This document shows positions 41,822 to 51,414 of a DNA stretch of 64,000 nucleotides, in pieces; within the stretch, counting starts at the first letter, position 1, and every line of letters starts with the position of its first letter. The notes beneath the pieces were generated by a model. The model made no database searches. It was not told the DNA's origin and saw only the letters and a list, made by a program, of their open reading frames with translations. This stretch comes from Mycoplana rhizolycopersici (GTDB taxonomy: Bacteria; Pseudomonadota; Alphaproteobacteria; Rhizobiales; Rhizobiaceae), in contig NZ_JABXYK010000001.1 in the NCBI RefSeq assembly GCF_013378445.1, positions 62,001-126,000 of the forward strand. The letters are read 5' to 3'. Both the position numbers and the translations under genes were made by a program.

Positions 41822-44800
41822 ATGACCCGGTTCGTCGAAATCCTGCAGCAATCGCTTCGCTATCTGGGCTACGTCGTAGCCCTGCTCGTTGTCGTTCTTC
41901 TCGGCGCGATCGGTTTTGTCGGATTCACCGATGCCGGGGCGCGGCTTGCCGCCTCGCTGATCGAGGATGCAACCTCGGGTTCCGGCACCCGGATCGCCAT
42001 ATCCGACCCCTCCGGCCTGCTTACCGGTCGCCTGCGTGCGGGCGCCGTCACCTTGAGCGACAGCGAGGGCGTCTTTGCCGAGATCAGGGACGTGGCGGTC
42101 GATTGGTCTCCCCTGGACCTGGCACTGTTTCAGTTCAACGCCACCCGCGTGGCGGCAGAATCGCTGACGGTGAACCGCAGGCCGGTACCCGGTCCCGAAA
42201 CGACATCGCCGCCGTCCAGCGAGCCCTTCTCGCTGCCGGTCACAGTCCAGGTCGACAGCCTAGACATCCCGAACATCCTCATCGCCGAGGCGGTGGCAGG
42301 CCAGGAGCAGCGGCTGCGACTGACGGGTAGCGGCGGCGTCGATCGCAGCAGCGTCGCGCTCAACCTGGCATTGACGGAGAAGGACAGGAGCGGCGCCTCG
42401 GCCATAGCCGACATCCTCTTCAACCCCAATCAGAACGAGCTCCGCCTGAACGCTGCCATATCGGAGCCGGCCGGCGGCATGCTCGCGCGGGCGCTTCACA
42501 TTCCAGGCGAACCCGCCGTCACCATCAACCTCACCGGCGACGGTCCGCTCTCGCAATGGACCGGCAAGCTGACGGCGGCGCTCGCGGGCACCCGCGTCCT
42601 TGAGCTCGACGCCAGGCACGACCTGTCCACCGCCGGCCTGCATACAGTGGCGCTGAACGGCGGCGGCACGTTCGAAGATCTCCTGCCGCCACATCTGCGC
42701 CCGCTCTTTGCCGGCACCACCGAGATCGACGTGGCGGTCGACACCAATGGCAAGGACCTGTTGCGCGTCGAGCGTGGACACGTCACCTCAGATGCGATCG
42801 CGCTCACCGCCTCCGGCGCGCTTCAGGCGACCGGTGAGAACAATCTCAGCATCCTGCTGAAGGGCAAGGACGGCACCACGCCGATCCCGATCCGCTGGCC
42901 GCTCGCAAACGGTGAGTTCGCGGCGACCCTCCATGGCGTGCAGGCCGTCGCGTCCGGACCGGCGCAAGCCACGAAAATCAGCATCAACGTCAACCTCGCC
43001 GAAGCAAGCCTGCCACAGGGCCGGCTCGACAGCATTCTGCTGACGGCCACCAGCGCCGACTTCAACGTTGCGACGCGCTCGGGCCATGCGACGGTCACGC
43101 TGACGGCGGAAGGCTCGTCGATGCACGATCCCAATATCGACCGTCTTGTCGGCACGCCGCTCAAGGTGACCGCGGCACTTGCCGTCTCGCCGCAGCAGAT
43201 CGCCTTCGACCCCGTAGAGATCGAAAGCAGCAGCCTCGGCGGCCAGATCACCGGCGGCTATCACCTGGGAGCCGGCACCGGTACGGCAGCCTTCCGCCTG
43301 TTCGCCGTGCCCTCGGTGCTGCCCGACGCGATGGCCGCAAAGGTCGAGGGCACCATCGCCCTGGACGGCCAGGCGGCCATCGGCCCCGCCGGCGCGATCT
43401 CGCTGACGGAACTCCAGTTGAAATCGAACGTGGCCGAGGCCTCGGGCAGCGTCGAGCTTTCCGGCGGCACGCTGGACGCGAAGCTCGCCGGCAGGCTCAT
43501 CGACGCAGGCGTTTTTGTCGCTGGCAGCAGCGGCGCTGTCGCCTTCGATGCCACCGCAAGCGGCCCCGCCGATGCGCCGAATGTCCAGGCAAAGGTGACG
43601 TCGGAACAACTGGCCCTGTCGGGCCGCACGCTGGACAATCTCTCGATCGATCTTACCGGACGGGCATCCGCCGCACAGCCGGCGGGCGATTTCGCGCTGA
43701 CGGCTTCGATGAACGGCCAGGCGATCGACCTGCGCTCCAGCGTCCTGTCCGGCGAAGGCGGCATCTCCATCCCCACCATCGAAGGCGTCGTCGGCAACAA
43801 CAAGCTTGAGGGATCGCTGACGCTTGGCGACAACTTCATGCCGGACGGCACCATCCGCTTCGAGTTTCCCGAACTGGCGACGCTTGCGACGCTCGCGGGG
43901 CAGGAGGCGACCGGCGACCTCACCGGCGCGCTGACCTTTACCAACAATGGCGGCAAGGGCTCGCTGACGGTAGCGGCGGAGGGAACCGAGATCCGTCGCG
44001 ACACGGCCGCGATCCTCAAGCCCGTCCTGCAGGCCGAAATCGAAGACCTCTCGACGGGTGCCGTCACCGGAACGCTTCGCGCCGACGTCGCGCGCGTCGG
44101 CGAAAACGATCTGGAGGCGCCGATCGTCAACTTCAGCCATTCCGGCGCCCTCACCGGCTTCGACGTGGCAGGACGCTATGAAGGGGCGCCGCTGGCGATC
44201 GACGGCAATGTCGCACGCCATGATGCGACGACCGTGATCGCACTGAAAGCACTCGACGCCGTCGTTGCCGGTTTCCCTCTGAAGCTTCTGGAACCCGCCT
44301 CGATCTCGATGCTCGAGGGCAACATAACCTTCGAAAGTCTGTCGATCGGCGCCGGCCAGGGGGTGATTTCCCTATCCGGCTCCGCCAATCCGTCCGGCAA
44401 CAGCAGCCTGGCCGTGAACCTGACGGGACCGGACGGCGGTCCGGCCGAATATCGCCTGCCGATGGGAGACGGCACCGCCGTCGCCCGGATCGACAACGCC
44501 CAGCTGACGCTTTCGGGCGAGCTTTCGGCCGCCGCCCTTTCGCTCGCGGCCAAGGTCAGCGCCATAGAAACCCCGCAAGCGTCGCTCTCGGGGGCCGACG
44601 TCACCATTCGCAGCGATGCTTTCGACATCATCGCCCGGCGCGGCAATCTCGGCGTGGCCCTGTCCGCCGGCGCGATAGACGTCCGCAATGACGACGCCAA
44701 TCGTCTGCTTCAGGCGCCGCTGAATGTCACCGCCGCCCTCGCGGTCACACCGCAGCGCATCGATTTCAGCGACGTCGCCATCAGCGGCACCGGATTGAAC

Positions 44801-47572
44801 GGCCGCGCCGAGGGCCACTTTGTGGCCGACGATGGCTCCGCGGGCGCCAGGATCGAGGCCACGGTTGCAGCGACAGCGCTGCCCGCCACCCTTTCCCCGC
44901 GCTTCGACACGCCCTTGCGGCTGACGGCCGATGTCGTCCGCGGCGCCGACGGTACGGTCAGCCTGCAATCCTTCGACGTCGCCTCCGGCACGATCAACGC
45001 GGAAGGAACGGCCCGGCTTGCGGGCGAGAACCTGGAGGCCACCGTTTCGGGCACCTTGCCCGAACTTGGCAAGCTTCTGGCGGACGCCAGGGGCCGTGCA
45101 ACCTTCACGGCGTCCGCTTCCGGTCCGCTTAATGCGCTTGGGGTCAAGGCAGAGCTGAATTCCAGCGGCGCCGAACTCGCCGGCCGCACGCTGAGCGACC
45201 TGGTCGTCGCGGTCGACGGCACGGCAGACCGCAACGCACCCTCCGGCAACCTGTCCGCAACCGGCGCAATCGGCGGCCAGGCGATCAACGTGAAGTCCAC
45301 CATCGCCTCGCAGGATGGACGGATCTCCATCCCGGCCATCGACGCGCGCGTCGGAGAAAACGTCCTGACAGGGGCCCTCACCCTCGACGAAGGCTTCCTT
45401 CCTGAGGGCAACGTCAAATTCAACCTCCCCGACATCGCGCTTCTCGCAGCTTTGGCCGGCCAGCAGGCAAAGGGCGACCTTGCTGGCCAGGCCGCGATCA
45501 ACACGGTCGACGGCAAGACCGCAATCACCCTCCAGGCATCCGGCTCCGGCATCACCCGCGACCAGTTGCGCATCGTCCGGCCGCATATCGACCTGAAGAC
45601 CGCCGATCTTCGTTCGCTCGCCATCACTGGCAGCGTTCGCGCGGAGGCCTTCGCCTCCGGGGCGAACCGGCTCGATGCGCTGGCCTTGAACTTCAACCAG
45701 CAGGGCGCGCGCACCCTGTTCACTGTCGGCGGGCGCTTCGACGGCGCCCCGCTCACGGTCAAGGGTTCGGTCGAACAGCAGCAGGGCGGGATGAAGATCG
45801 GTCTCGACGCGCTTCAGGCGACGCCGCGCGGCATTGCCATCCGCCTTGCGCGGCCGGCAGCGCTGACGCTGCGCGACGGCGCCGTCGCATTGAACGAATT
45901 CACCATCCAGACCGGCACCGGCAACATCGCCGTCAGCGGCACCGCCGGCGACAATCTCGGCCTCGCGATCCGCATCAACGCCGTACCGGCGAGCCTTGCA
46001 AAGGTGTTCTCCGCCGGACTTGGCGCCGAGGGCACGATCGGCGGCACGGTCAATGTCAAGGGCAAGGCTGCAGCACCCCAGGTAACCTACGCACTGACCT
46101 GGAACAACGCCGCCACGAGCCAGACCCGGGCAGCCGGCGTCGGCGCGCTGACGATCGCGGCGGACGGGCAGTTCGCCAACAATTCGCTCCGCGTGCAGAC
46201 GCGGCTTTCGGGACCGAGCGGACTAGCGTTCAGCGGCGGCGGCACCGCCGGTGTGGCCGGAAACATGCCGCTTAATCTGACCTTCTCCGGCACCCTGCCG
46301 TTTGCCCTTGTCCAGGCACAGCTCGGAGCACAGGGCTTCGTGCTGACCGGCAACGCCGCGGTGAACGTGGCCGTCAGGGGGGCCGCACGCAGCCCCGCGA
46401 TCACCGGAACCATCGCGACCTCCGGCAGCCGTCTCGTCGATGTCCGGCGCAACGTCGCACTGGAAAACCTGACGGCACGCATTTCGCTGGACGGCCGCCA
46501 GGCGGTGATCCAGCAGTTCAGCGGCCGCGTGGCCACGGGTGGGGAGGTTACGGCGACCGGAACCATCGGCATCGTCCCAGGATCTAATTTCCCCGCCGAC
46601 ATCTCGATCCGCCTGAATGAAGTCACCTATGTCGACGGCCGGCTGGTGAATGCCAAAGTCGGCGGCAACCTGACCGTAAGAGGCCCCCTTCTTGCGGGTC
46701 CCGTGCTCGGCGGCCGGATCGACATTCGCAACGCCAACATCACCATTCCGCAGAAATTGCCGGGGTCGCTCGCCGAAATCGACATCAAGCACAGGAATGC
46801 CCCGGCCGACGTGAAGGAAATGGCCGCCATCCTGCAGGCCGACGAGAGTACCGGCACGAGCGGCAATGCCCGCGGCATCGGCCTCGATCTGCAGATCCAG
46901 GCGCCCAGCCGCATCTTCGTGCGCGGCCGCGGGATCAACGCCGAGCTGGGTGGCGAACTTACCCTGCGCGGCACGTCGATGAACCCTGTGATATCCGGTG
47001 GTTTTGACCTTCGTCGCGGCCGCGTTGAAATCCTTGCCAAACGGCTCGACTTCACGAGCGGCCGCATCGGCTTCACCGGCGATCTGATACCGACGATCAA
47101 TTTCGTGGCGACGACGAGCGCCAATGCGACCACGATCAACATCACGATCGCGGGCCCCGCCAACAACCCTGCGGTCAGCTTCACCTCCTCCCCGTCCCTG
47201 CCCCAGGACGAAATCCTGGCGCGCCTGATCTTCGGCCGCTCGATGAACAACCTGTCTGCGTTCCAGATCGCCCAGCTCGCATCCGCAGTGGCCGATCTGG
47301 CGGGCGGCGGCGGTGGCTCGCTGCTGAACAGCCTGCGCAGCAAGCTCGGCATCGACGATCTCGACATCACCACCGATTCGCAGGGGCGTGCGGCCGTGTC
47401 GGCAGGCAAGTACTTGAACGACCGCACCTACCTCGAACTGAAGCAAGACCCGGAGACCGGCGGCGGCAAGGCGGCGATCAACCTGGACATCGGGCGCGGC
47501 GTCAAGCTGCGTGGCGAAGCCGGCAGCAATGGCGCCGGCGCTGCGGGCATCTTCTACGAAAAGGAATACTGA
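41822..47572 (+). CDS. tamB: TamB, translocation and assembly module protein
   Basis: A 1916-residue protein, much longer than E. coli TamB (~1260). One N-terminal inner-membrane helix (about residues 14-40) anchors a very long beta-taco-type periplasmic region; the C-terminal TamB (DUF490) domain (about 1560-1916) ends GAAGIFYEKEY and should contact TamA. Residues about 345-865 and 866-1385 are an evident tandem duplication of ~520 residues, with matching landmarks such as TAALAVSPQQI/TAALAVTPQRI and LTLGDNFMPDG/LTLDEGFLPEG. It bridges inner and outer membranes, probably moving phospholipids or helping barrel assembly. It directly follows tamA. Confidence 0.93.
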   Translation: MTRFVEILQQSLRYLGYVVALLVVVLLGAIGFVGFTDAGARLAASLIEDATSGSGTRIAISDPSGLLTGRLRAGAVTLSDSEGVFAEIRDVAVDWSPLDLALFQFNATRVAAESLTVNRRPVPGPETTSPPSSEPFSLPVTVQVDSLDIPNILIAEAVAGQEQRLRLTGSGGVDRSSVALNLALTEKDRSGASAIADILFNPNQNELRLNAAISEPAGGMLARALHIPGEPAVTINLTGDGPLSQWTGKLTAALAGTRVLELDARHDLSTAGLHTVALNGGGTFEDLLPPHLRPLFAGTTEIDVAVDTNGKDLLRVERGHVTSDAIALTASGALQATGENNLSILLKGKDGTTPIPIRWPLANGEFAATLHGVQAVASGPAQATKISINVNLAEASLPQGRLDSILLTATSADFNVATRSGHATVTLTAEGSSMHDPNIDRLVGTPLKVTAALAVSPQQIAFDPVEIESSSLGGQITGGYHLGAGTGTAAFRLFAVPSVLPDAMAAKVEGTIALDGQAAIGPAGAISLTELQLKSNVAEASGSVELSGGTLDAKLAGRLIDAGVFVAGSSGAVAFDATASGPADAPNVQAKVTSEQLALSGRTLDNLSIDLTGRASAAQPAGDFALTASMNGQAIDLRSSVLSGEGGISIPTIEGVVGNNKLEGSLTLGDNFMPDGTIRFEFPELATLATLAGQEATGDLTGALTFTNNGGKGSLTVAAEGTEIRRDTAAILKPVLQAEIEDLSTGAVTGTLRADVARVGENDLEAPIVNFSHSGALTGFDVAGRYEGAPLAIDGNVARHDATTVIALKALDAVVAGFPLKLLEPASISMLEGNITFESLSIGAGQGVISLSGSANPSGNSSLAVNLTGPDGGPAEYRLPMGDGTAVARIDNAQLTLSGELSAAALSLAAKVSAIETPQASLSGADVTIRSDAFDIIARRGNLGVALSAGAIDVRNDDANRLLQAPLNVTAALAVTPQRIDFSDVAISGTGLNGRAEGHFVADDGSAGARIEATVAATALPATLSPRFDTPLRLTADVVRGADGTVSLQSFDVASGTINAEGTARLAGENLEATVSGTLPELGKLLADARGRATFTASASGPLNALGVKAELNSSGAELAGRTLSDLVVAVDGTADRNAPSGNLSATGAIGGQAINVKSTIASQDGRISIPAIDARVGENVLTGALTLDEGFLPEGNVKFNLPDIALLAALAGQQAKGDLAGQAAINTVDGKTAITLQASGSGITRDQLRIVRPHIDLKTADLRSLAITGSVRAEAFASGANRLDALALNFNQQGARTLFTVGGRFDGAPLTVKGSVEQQQGGMKIGLDALQATPRGIAIRLARPAALTLRDGAVALNEFTIQTGTGNIAVSGTAGDNLGLAIRINAVPASLAKVFSAGLGAEGTIGGTVNVKGKAAAPQVTYALTWNNAATSQTRAAGVGALTIAADGQFANNSLRVQTRLSGPSGLAFSGGGTAGVAGNMPLNLTFSGTLPFALVQAQLGAQGFVLTGNAAVNVAVRGAARSPAITGTIATSGSRLVDVRRNVALENLTARISLDGRQAVIQQFSGRVATGGEVTATGTIGIVPGSNFPADISIRLNEVTYVDGRLVNAKVGGNLTVRGPLLAGPVLGGRIDIRNANITIPQKLPGSLAEIDIKHRNAPADVKEMAAILQADESTGTSGNARGIGLDLQIQAPSRIFVRGRGINAELGGELTLRGTSMNPVISGGFDLRRGRVEILAKRLDFTSGRIGFTGDLIPTINFVATTSANATTINITIAGPANNPAVSFTSSPSLPQDEILARLIFGRSMNNLSAFQIAQLASAVADLAGGGGGSLLNSLRSKLGIDDLDITTDSQGRAAVSAGKYLNDRTYLELKQDPETGGGKAAINLDIGRGVKLRGEAGSNGAGAAGIFYEKEY

Positions 47573-47608
47573 GGCCGCGAGCGTTCGCGTTCCCGAAGCG
47601 CACCGCCT

Positions 47609-48049
47609 TCAGGCAAGCACGTTCTTCGTGGTCTTCAGCAAGATGTTCGTCTCGGTCGAGTTGATTCCATCGATCAGACGGATGCGGCGGAGCGTCTCGT
47701 CGAAGGTGGCGAGATCCTTGTCCTCCAGCTCGGCGATGAAATCCCACCTGCCATTGGTGGAGTGAAGCGCGCGCACCTGAGGCAACCCTCGCAGTTGCAG
47801 GGCCACGCGGTCGGCCATCCTGCCCAGAACCTCGATCATGACAATGGCGCGCACGCCACTGCCGCTGAGTTCGGCGCCGGTCCGGATCGTGAAAGCAGCG
47901 ATCGTCCCCGTTTGCACAAGCCGATCGATGCGCGCCGAAACGGTAGCGCGCGCCGCCCCGGTCATTGCCGCCAGCGACGATACGGGCATACGCGCATTGT
48001 GGCGAAGCGCGCCGATAAGCGCGTGATCGAGATCGTCCAGAGTTATCAT
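47609..48049 (-). CDS. Lrp/AsnC family transcriptional regulator
   Basis: A 146-residue regulator with an N-terminal helix-turn-helix (about residues 1-60: DDLDHALIGALRHNARMPVSSLAAMTGAARATVSARIDRL) and a C-terminal RAM ligand-binding domain (about 65-140). It is divergent from arginase and ornithine aminotransferase, the usual arrangement for local Lrp-type control of arginine catabolism, and the two putative operator copies at 48043-48076 begin over its own start codon, suggesting autoregulation. The likely effector is arginine or ornithine (inference from context). Confidence 0.93.
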   Translation of the reverse strand: MITLDDLDHALIGALRHNARMPVSSLAAMTGAARATVSARIDRLVQTGTIAAFTIRTGAELSGSGVRAIVMIEVLGRMADRVALQLRGLPQVRALHSTNGRWDFIAELEDKDLATFDETLRRIRLIDGINSTETNILLKTTKNVLA

Positions 48050-48076
48050 TTTGCAAAATCCAATTTATCATTTTGC
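48043..48076. promoter_or_regulatory. Paired operator-like sites for the Lrp regulator
   Basis: TTATCATTTTGC occurs at 48043-48054 and again at 48065-48076, 22 bp apart (two helix turns). Each runs into a palindromic core, ATTTTGCAAAAT in the first and TTGCGCAA in the second. The first copy covers the start codon of the regulator. A weaker relative, TTTCATCTTTTTGC, lies near 48103-48116. Repeats phased by two turns are typical of Lrp-family binding. Confidence 0.6.
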
Positions 48077-48196
48077 GCAATTGATGAAGCTAATTGCCAG
48101 TATTTCATCTTTTTGCCAACAGGCAGACCGACGATAATCACACGAACACCGGCGCAAGCCGCCCTGAAAATACGCTCTGCGGGGAAACCGACAAGA

Positions 48197-49132
48197 ATGA
48201 AGGCAGGCAGGAAGACCATCTCGCTGATCGGCGCACCGATCGAGGAAGGATCCGGACGTCGCGGCGCCGCCATGGGGCCGACCGCGCTGCGGATCGCCGG
48301 CATCGATACCATCTTGGCCGACCTCGGCTACATGGTCGTGGATGAGGGTGACCTCCGGCCAGCGCCGGCCCGCGACCTCGCCAATCATCCCCGCGCCAAC
48401 AACCTGCAGGCCGTTGCCGCCTTCACCCGGGCGCTAGACAGCGCCGTACACGAAGCCGCGCGCGCAGGCCGCCTGCCGATCACGCTCGGCGGCGACCATG
48501 CGCTTGCCATGGGCAGCGTTTCCGGCATGGCGCGCTACGCCGCCGAGGTCGGCCGGCCGCTGTTCGTGCTCTGGCTCGATGCGCATGCGGATTTCAATTC
48601 GCCCGACACCTCTCCGTCCGGAAACATGCACGGCATGCCGGTCGCGTTCTTCTGCGGCCAGGCCGAGTTTGCCCCGATCCTTAACAAGGATCGCCCGCTG
48701 GTGGATCCCAGGAAGGTCTTCCAGGTTGGCATCCGCTCGGTAGACGAGCGGGAACGCGTGGAGATCGCCGAGCATGGGGTCAACGTCTACGATATGCGCG
48801 CCGTCGACGAGACCGGCATGGCACGCATCATTCACGAGATCCTCGATACCGTCAGCCATGCCGACGGCCTGCTGCATGTCAGCTTCGACGTCGATTTCCT
48901 CGACCCCGAAATTGCGCCCGGCGTAGGCACGACCGTACCCGGCGGCGCGACCTTCCGGGAAGCACACCTGATCATGGAAATGCTCTGCGACAGTGGCCTT
49001 GTCTCATCGCTCGACCTCGTCGAACTCAATCCGTTCCTCGACGATCGCGGCAAGAGCGCCCGCATCCTGGTGGAACTGACGGCGAGCCTGTTTGGCCGCC
49101 GCATCCTTGACCGGCCGACCCGCAGCGCCTGA
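48197..49132 (+). CDS. rocF: Arginase
   Basis: A 311-residue manganese enzyme that hydrolyses arginine to ornithine and urea. The binuclear metal ligands are in GGDHALAMG (H near 97), WLDAHADFNSP (D, H, D) and SFDVDFLDPEIAPG (two Asp), all intact; SPSGNMHGMP is the substrate-loop SxSGNxHG motif that marks arginase rather than agmatinase. The start at 48197 gives MKAGRKTISLIGAPIEEGSGRRG; the longer frame crosses the regulator gene. It is followed 55 bp later by ornithine aminotransferase, and its stop opens a short tandem repeat. Probably controlled by the divergent Lrp protein. Confidence 0.95.
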   Translation: MKAGRKTISLIGAPIEEGSGRRGAAMGPTALRIAGIDTILADLGYMVVDEGDLRPAPARDLANHPRANNLQAVAAFTRALDSAVHEAARAGRLPITLGGDHALAMGSVSGMARYAAEVGRPLFVLWLDAHADFNSPDTSPSGNMHGMPVAFFCGQAEFAPILNKDRPLVDPRKVFQVGIRSVDERERVEIAEHGVNVYDMRAVDETGMARIIHEILDTVSHADGLLHVSFDVDFLDPEIAPGVGTTVPGGATFREAHLIMEMLCDSGLVSSLDLVELNPFLDDRGKSARILVELTASLFGRRILDRPTRSA

Positions 49133-49177
49133 AATGCAGCCTGGCACGCGGGCCTGATACGCGAGCCTGACACATCC
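49127..49177 (+). repeat. Short tandem repeats at the arginase stop
   Basis: Four imperfect units of about 13 bp with the core GCCTGRYACGCG begin at the arginase stop codon (in the first unit) and run to just before the Shine-Dalgarno of rocD. Three of the four contain TGA in different frames. The core resembles the 17-bp units at the plsC stop near 1.2 kb, so the same kind of stop-region multiplication occurred twice. Confidence 0.5.
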
Positions 49178-49187
49178 GGAGAAAACG

Positions 49188-50393
49188 ATGACCTCGACCA
49201 CCGAACGCCTCATCGAGACCGAACACCGCCTCGGCGCCCATAACTACAAACCGCTCGACGTGGTCCTGTCGCGCGGCGAGGGCGTCCATGTCTGGGATGT
49301 CGACGGCAACCGCTATCTCGACTGCCTCTCCGCCTACTCCGCCGTCAACCAGGGTCATTGCCACCCCAAGATCCTCGCCGCGATGACGGAGCAGGCCCAG
49401 AAGCTGACGCTGACCTCGCGCGCTTTCCGCAACGACCAGCTCGCCCACTTCTACGAAGAGATCGCCGCCCTCACCGGCTCGCACAAGGTGCTGCCGATGA
49501 ACTCCGGCGCCGAGGCGGTCGAGACGGCGATCAAGGCCGTGCGCAAATGGGGTTACGAGGTCAAGGGGGTCGAGCGCGACAAGGCCGAGATCATCGTCTG
49601 CAACAACAACTTCCACGGCCGCACGATGGGCATCGTCGGCTTCTCCACCGATCCCGATGCGCGCGAGGGCTTCGGCCCGTTCGCCCCCGGTTTCAGACAT
49701 GTGCCGTTCGGCGACATCGAAGCCTTCCGCGCGGCAATCAATGAAAACACCGTGGCTTTCCTGATCGAGCCGATCCAGGGCGAGGCCGGCGTTCTCATTC
49801 CGCCCGCCGGCTATTTCACCGAGGTGCGCGAGCTGTGCACCCGCCACGGCATCACCCTCATCCTCGACGAGATCCAGACCGGGCTCGGCCGTACCGGAAA
49901 GCTGCTCGCCGAAGAGCATGAGCAGATCGAGGCGGACGTGACGCTCGTGGGCAAGGCGCTTTCCGGCGGCTTCTATCCGGTCTCGGCAGTCCTCTCCAAC
50001 AGCGAAGTACTCGGTGTCCTCAAGCCGGGCCAGCACGGATCGACGTTCGGCGGGAACCCGCTGGCATGCGCCATTGCCCGCGCTTCGCTACGCGTCCTGA
50101 CCGAGGAGGACATGATCGGCAACTCCGCCCGCATGGGCGAGCGCTTCAAGAAGGGCCTTGGCGAAATCCGCTCCAACATCGTCAGGGAAGTGCGCGGTCG
50201 CGGCCTGATGTTGGCCGTCGAACTCGACCCGGCAGCCGGCGGCGCACGCAAGTACTGCGAGGCACTGAAGGAGCGCGGCATCCTGGCAAAGGATACGCAC
50301 GGCGACACGATCCGCATTGCTCCGCCACTCGTCATCACCGCCGACCAGGTCGACTGGGCGCTGGAGCAGTTCGAGGCCGTCCTGCGGGTCTGA
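49188..50393 (+). CDS. rocD: Ornithine aminotransferase
   Basis: A 401-residue PLP class III aminotransferase that converts ornithine and 2-oxoglutarate to glutamate-5-semialdehyde and glutamate. Recognisable segments are [19 protein letters not shown], the PLP phosphate site [26 protein letters not shown] (cofactor aspartate) and the lysine in [16 protein letters not shown]. The '[10 protein letters not shown]' stretch is characteristic of ornithine rather than acetylornithine aminotransferases. GGAG lies 8 nt before the ATG. With arginase it makes the arginine-to-glutamate-semialdehyde route. Confidence 0.95.
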   Translation: MTSTTERLIETEHRLGAHNYKPLDVVLSRGEGVHVWDVDGNRYLDCLSAYSAVNQGHCHPKILAAMTEQAQKLTLTSRAFRNDQLAHFYEEIAALTGSHKVLPMNSGAEAVETAIKAVRKWGYEVKGVERDKAEIIVCNNNFHGRTMGIVGFSTDPDAREGFGPFAPGFRHVPFGDIEAFRAAINENTVAFLIEPIQGEAGVLIPPAGYFTEVRELCTRHGITLILDEIQTGLGRTGKLLAEEHEQIEADVTLVGKALSGGFYPVSAVLSNSEVLGVLKPGQHGSTFGGNPLACAIARASLRVLTEEDMIGNSARMGERFKKGLGEIRSNIVREVRGRGLMLAVELDPAAGGARKYCEALKERGILAKDTHGDTIRIAPPLVITADQVDWALEQFEAVLRV

Positions 50394-50507
50394 CGCAGAC
50401 GCAAGGCTTACACTTCAGTGCCCCGCGGTTTGAGCAAATCCTTAACCCGGTCGCTGCTATCCTTCGCCCAGAGTTTTCAATTGCATGACGAACTGGGGCG
50501 ACACCTG

Positions 50508-50984
50508 ATGACGACTATCAAGACCACCGGCTTCGCCGGCGACACCCTCGAGATCATTGCCTTCCGCCTGCATGATCAGGAATTCTGCGTCAAGACGACG
50601 ACGATCCGGGAAATCCGCGGCTGGGCGCCGTCGACGCCGATTCCGCATTCGCCGCCTGAAGTAATCGGCGTGATGAACCTGCGCGGCACCGTGATCCCGA
50701 TCATCGATCTGGCGCACAAGCTCGGCATGAAAACAACGGTGGCAAACGAACGCAGCGCCATCGTCGTCGCAGAGGTCCACAATATGGTCGTCGGCCTTGT
50801 CGTCGATCGCGTTTCCGACATCCTCACCATTGGCGCCGATCAGATCCAGCCGGTCCCGGAAGTCACGACATCGTTCGACAAGGTCTATGCGGAAGGCATC
50901 ATCGCCCATGAGAACGGCATGATCTGCTTCCTCAACCTTTCACGCATGTTCAAGGAACGGGAGATCGACGAACTCGCCGCTTGA
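50508..50984 (+). CDS. cheW: CheW-type chemotaxis coupling protein
   Basis: A 158-residue single CheW domain that links chemoreceptors to the CheA kinase. Typical segments are IIAFRLHDQEFCV, EIRGWAPSTPIPHSPPEVIGVMNLRGTVIPIIDL (residues ~30-63) and VVDRVSDILTI. The start at 50508 (MTTIKTTGFAGDTLE) has GGGGCG upstream; the longer frame to 50418 lacks a domain. A terminator follows. A soluble chemoreceptor gene comes 431 bp later, so this is an accessory receptor/coupling pair without cheA. Confidence 0.94.
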   Translation: MTTIKTTGFAGDTLEIIAFRLHDQEFCVKTTTIREIRGWAPSTPIPHSPPEVIGVMNLRGTVIPIIDLAHKLGMKTTVANERSAIVVAEVHNMVVGLVVDRVSDILTIGADQIQPVPEVTTSFDKVYAEGIIAHENGMICFLNLSRMFKEREIDELAA

Positions 50985-51018
50985 AGTCTCGCTGTTCAGC
51001 AAAAGTACACGCATTGAG

Positions 51019-51046
51019 ATGGCCGGCTATTGACCGGCCATTTTTC
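51019..51046 (+). terminator. Rho-independent terminator after cheW
   Basis: ATGGCCGG and CCGGCCAT form a perfect 8-bp stem around CTATTGA, followed by TTTTTC. It separates cheW from the chemoreceptor gene, so the two are transcribed independently. Confidence 0.88.
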
Positions 51047-51414
51047 GTTTCCGGCCCTTCCCGGCGCCATCTGCTTTGGCTCGTACCACTGTCAAGCAGC
51101 CGCGGGCGCGTGAAGGAATATTGACGGAGCGCAATTTGTCGCCCCTCTGTCTTCATTTATTTTTATATATGTTTCTATATATGATGATGAGCGCCCCTTG
51201 AGAGCGCCTTTTCGGCATGAGGCCGCAATCCCAGAGATCTCACACGCCTTATACGCGATGCGTCCCGGCCGCCGCCACGGCCTGGCCGGCTGAATAACAA
51301 GGTCGCAGCACCATCGCAGCGAATGCGCGGCGGAGGCCGCTTAGCGCCGTCGCGGACGTGGAAGTCCGCGCCTCTCGCATTTGAATGCGCTGCTCAATCT
51401 CCATGAGGGACAAC
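51047..51414 (+). other. Gene-free leader region of the chemoreceptor
   Basis: No gene is seen. The first part holds an AT-rich block near 51155-51190 (TATATATG twice) that may contain the promoter. The second part (51195-51400) is GC-rich with several short inverted repeats (for example GGACGTGGAAGTCC near 51354) and would form a long 5' leader if transcription starts at the AT block. A small RNA cannot be ruled in or out. Confidence 0.4.
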
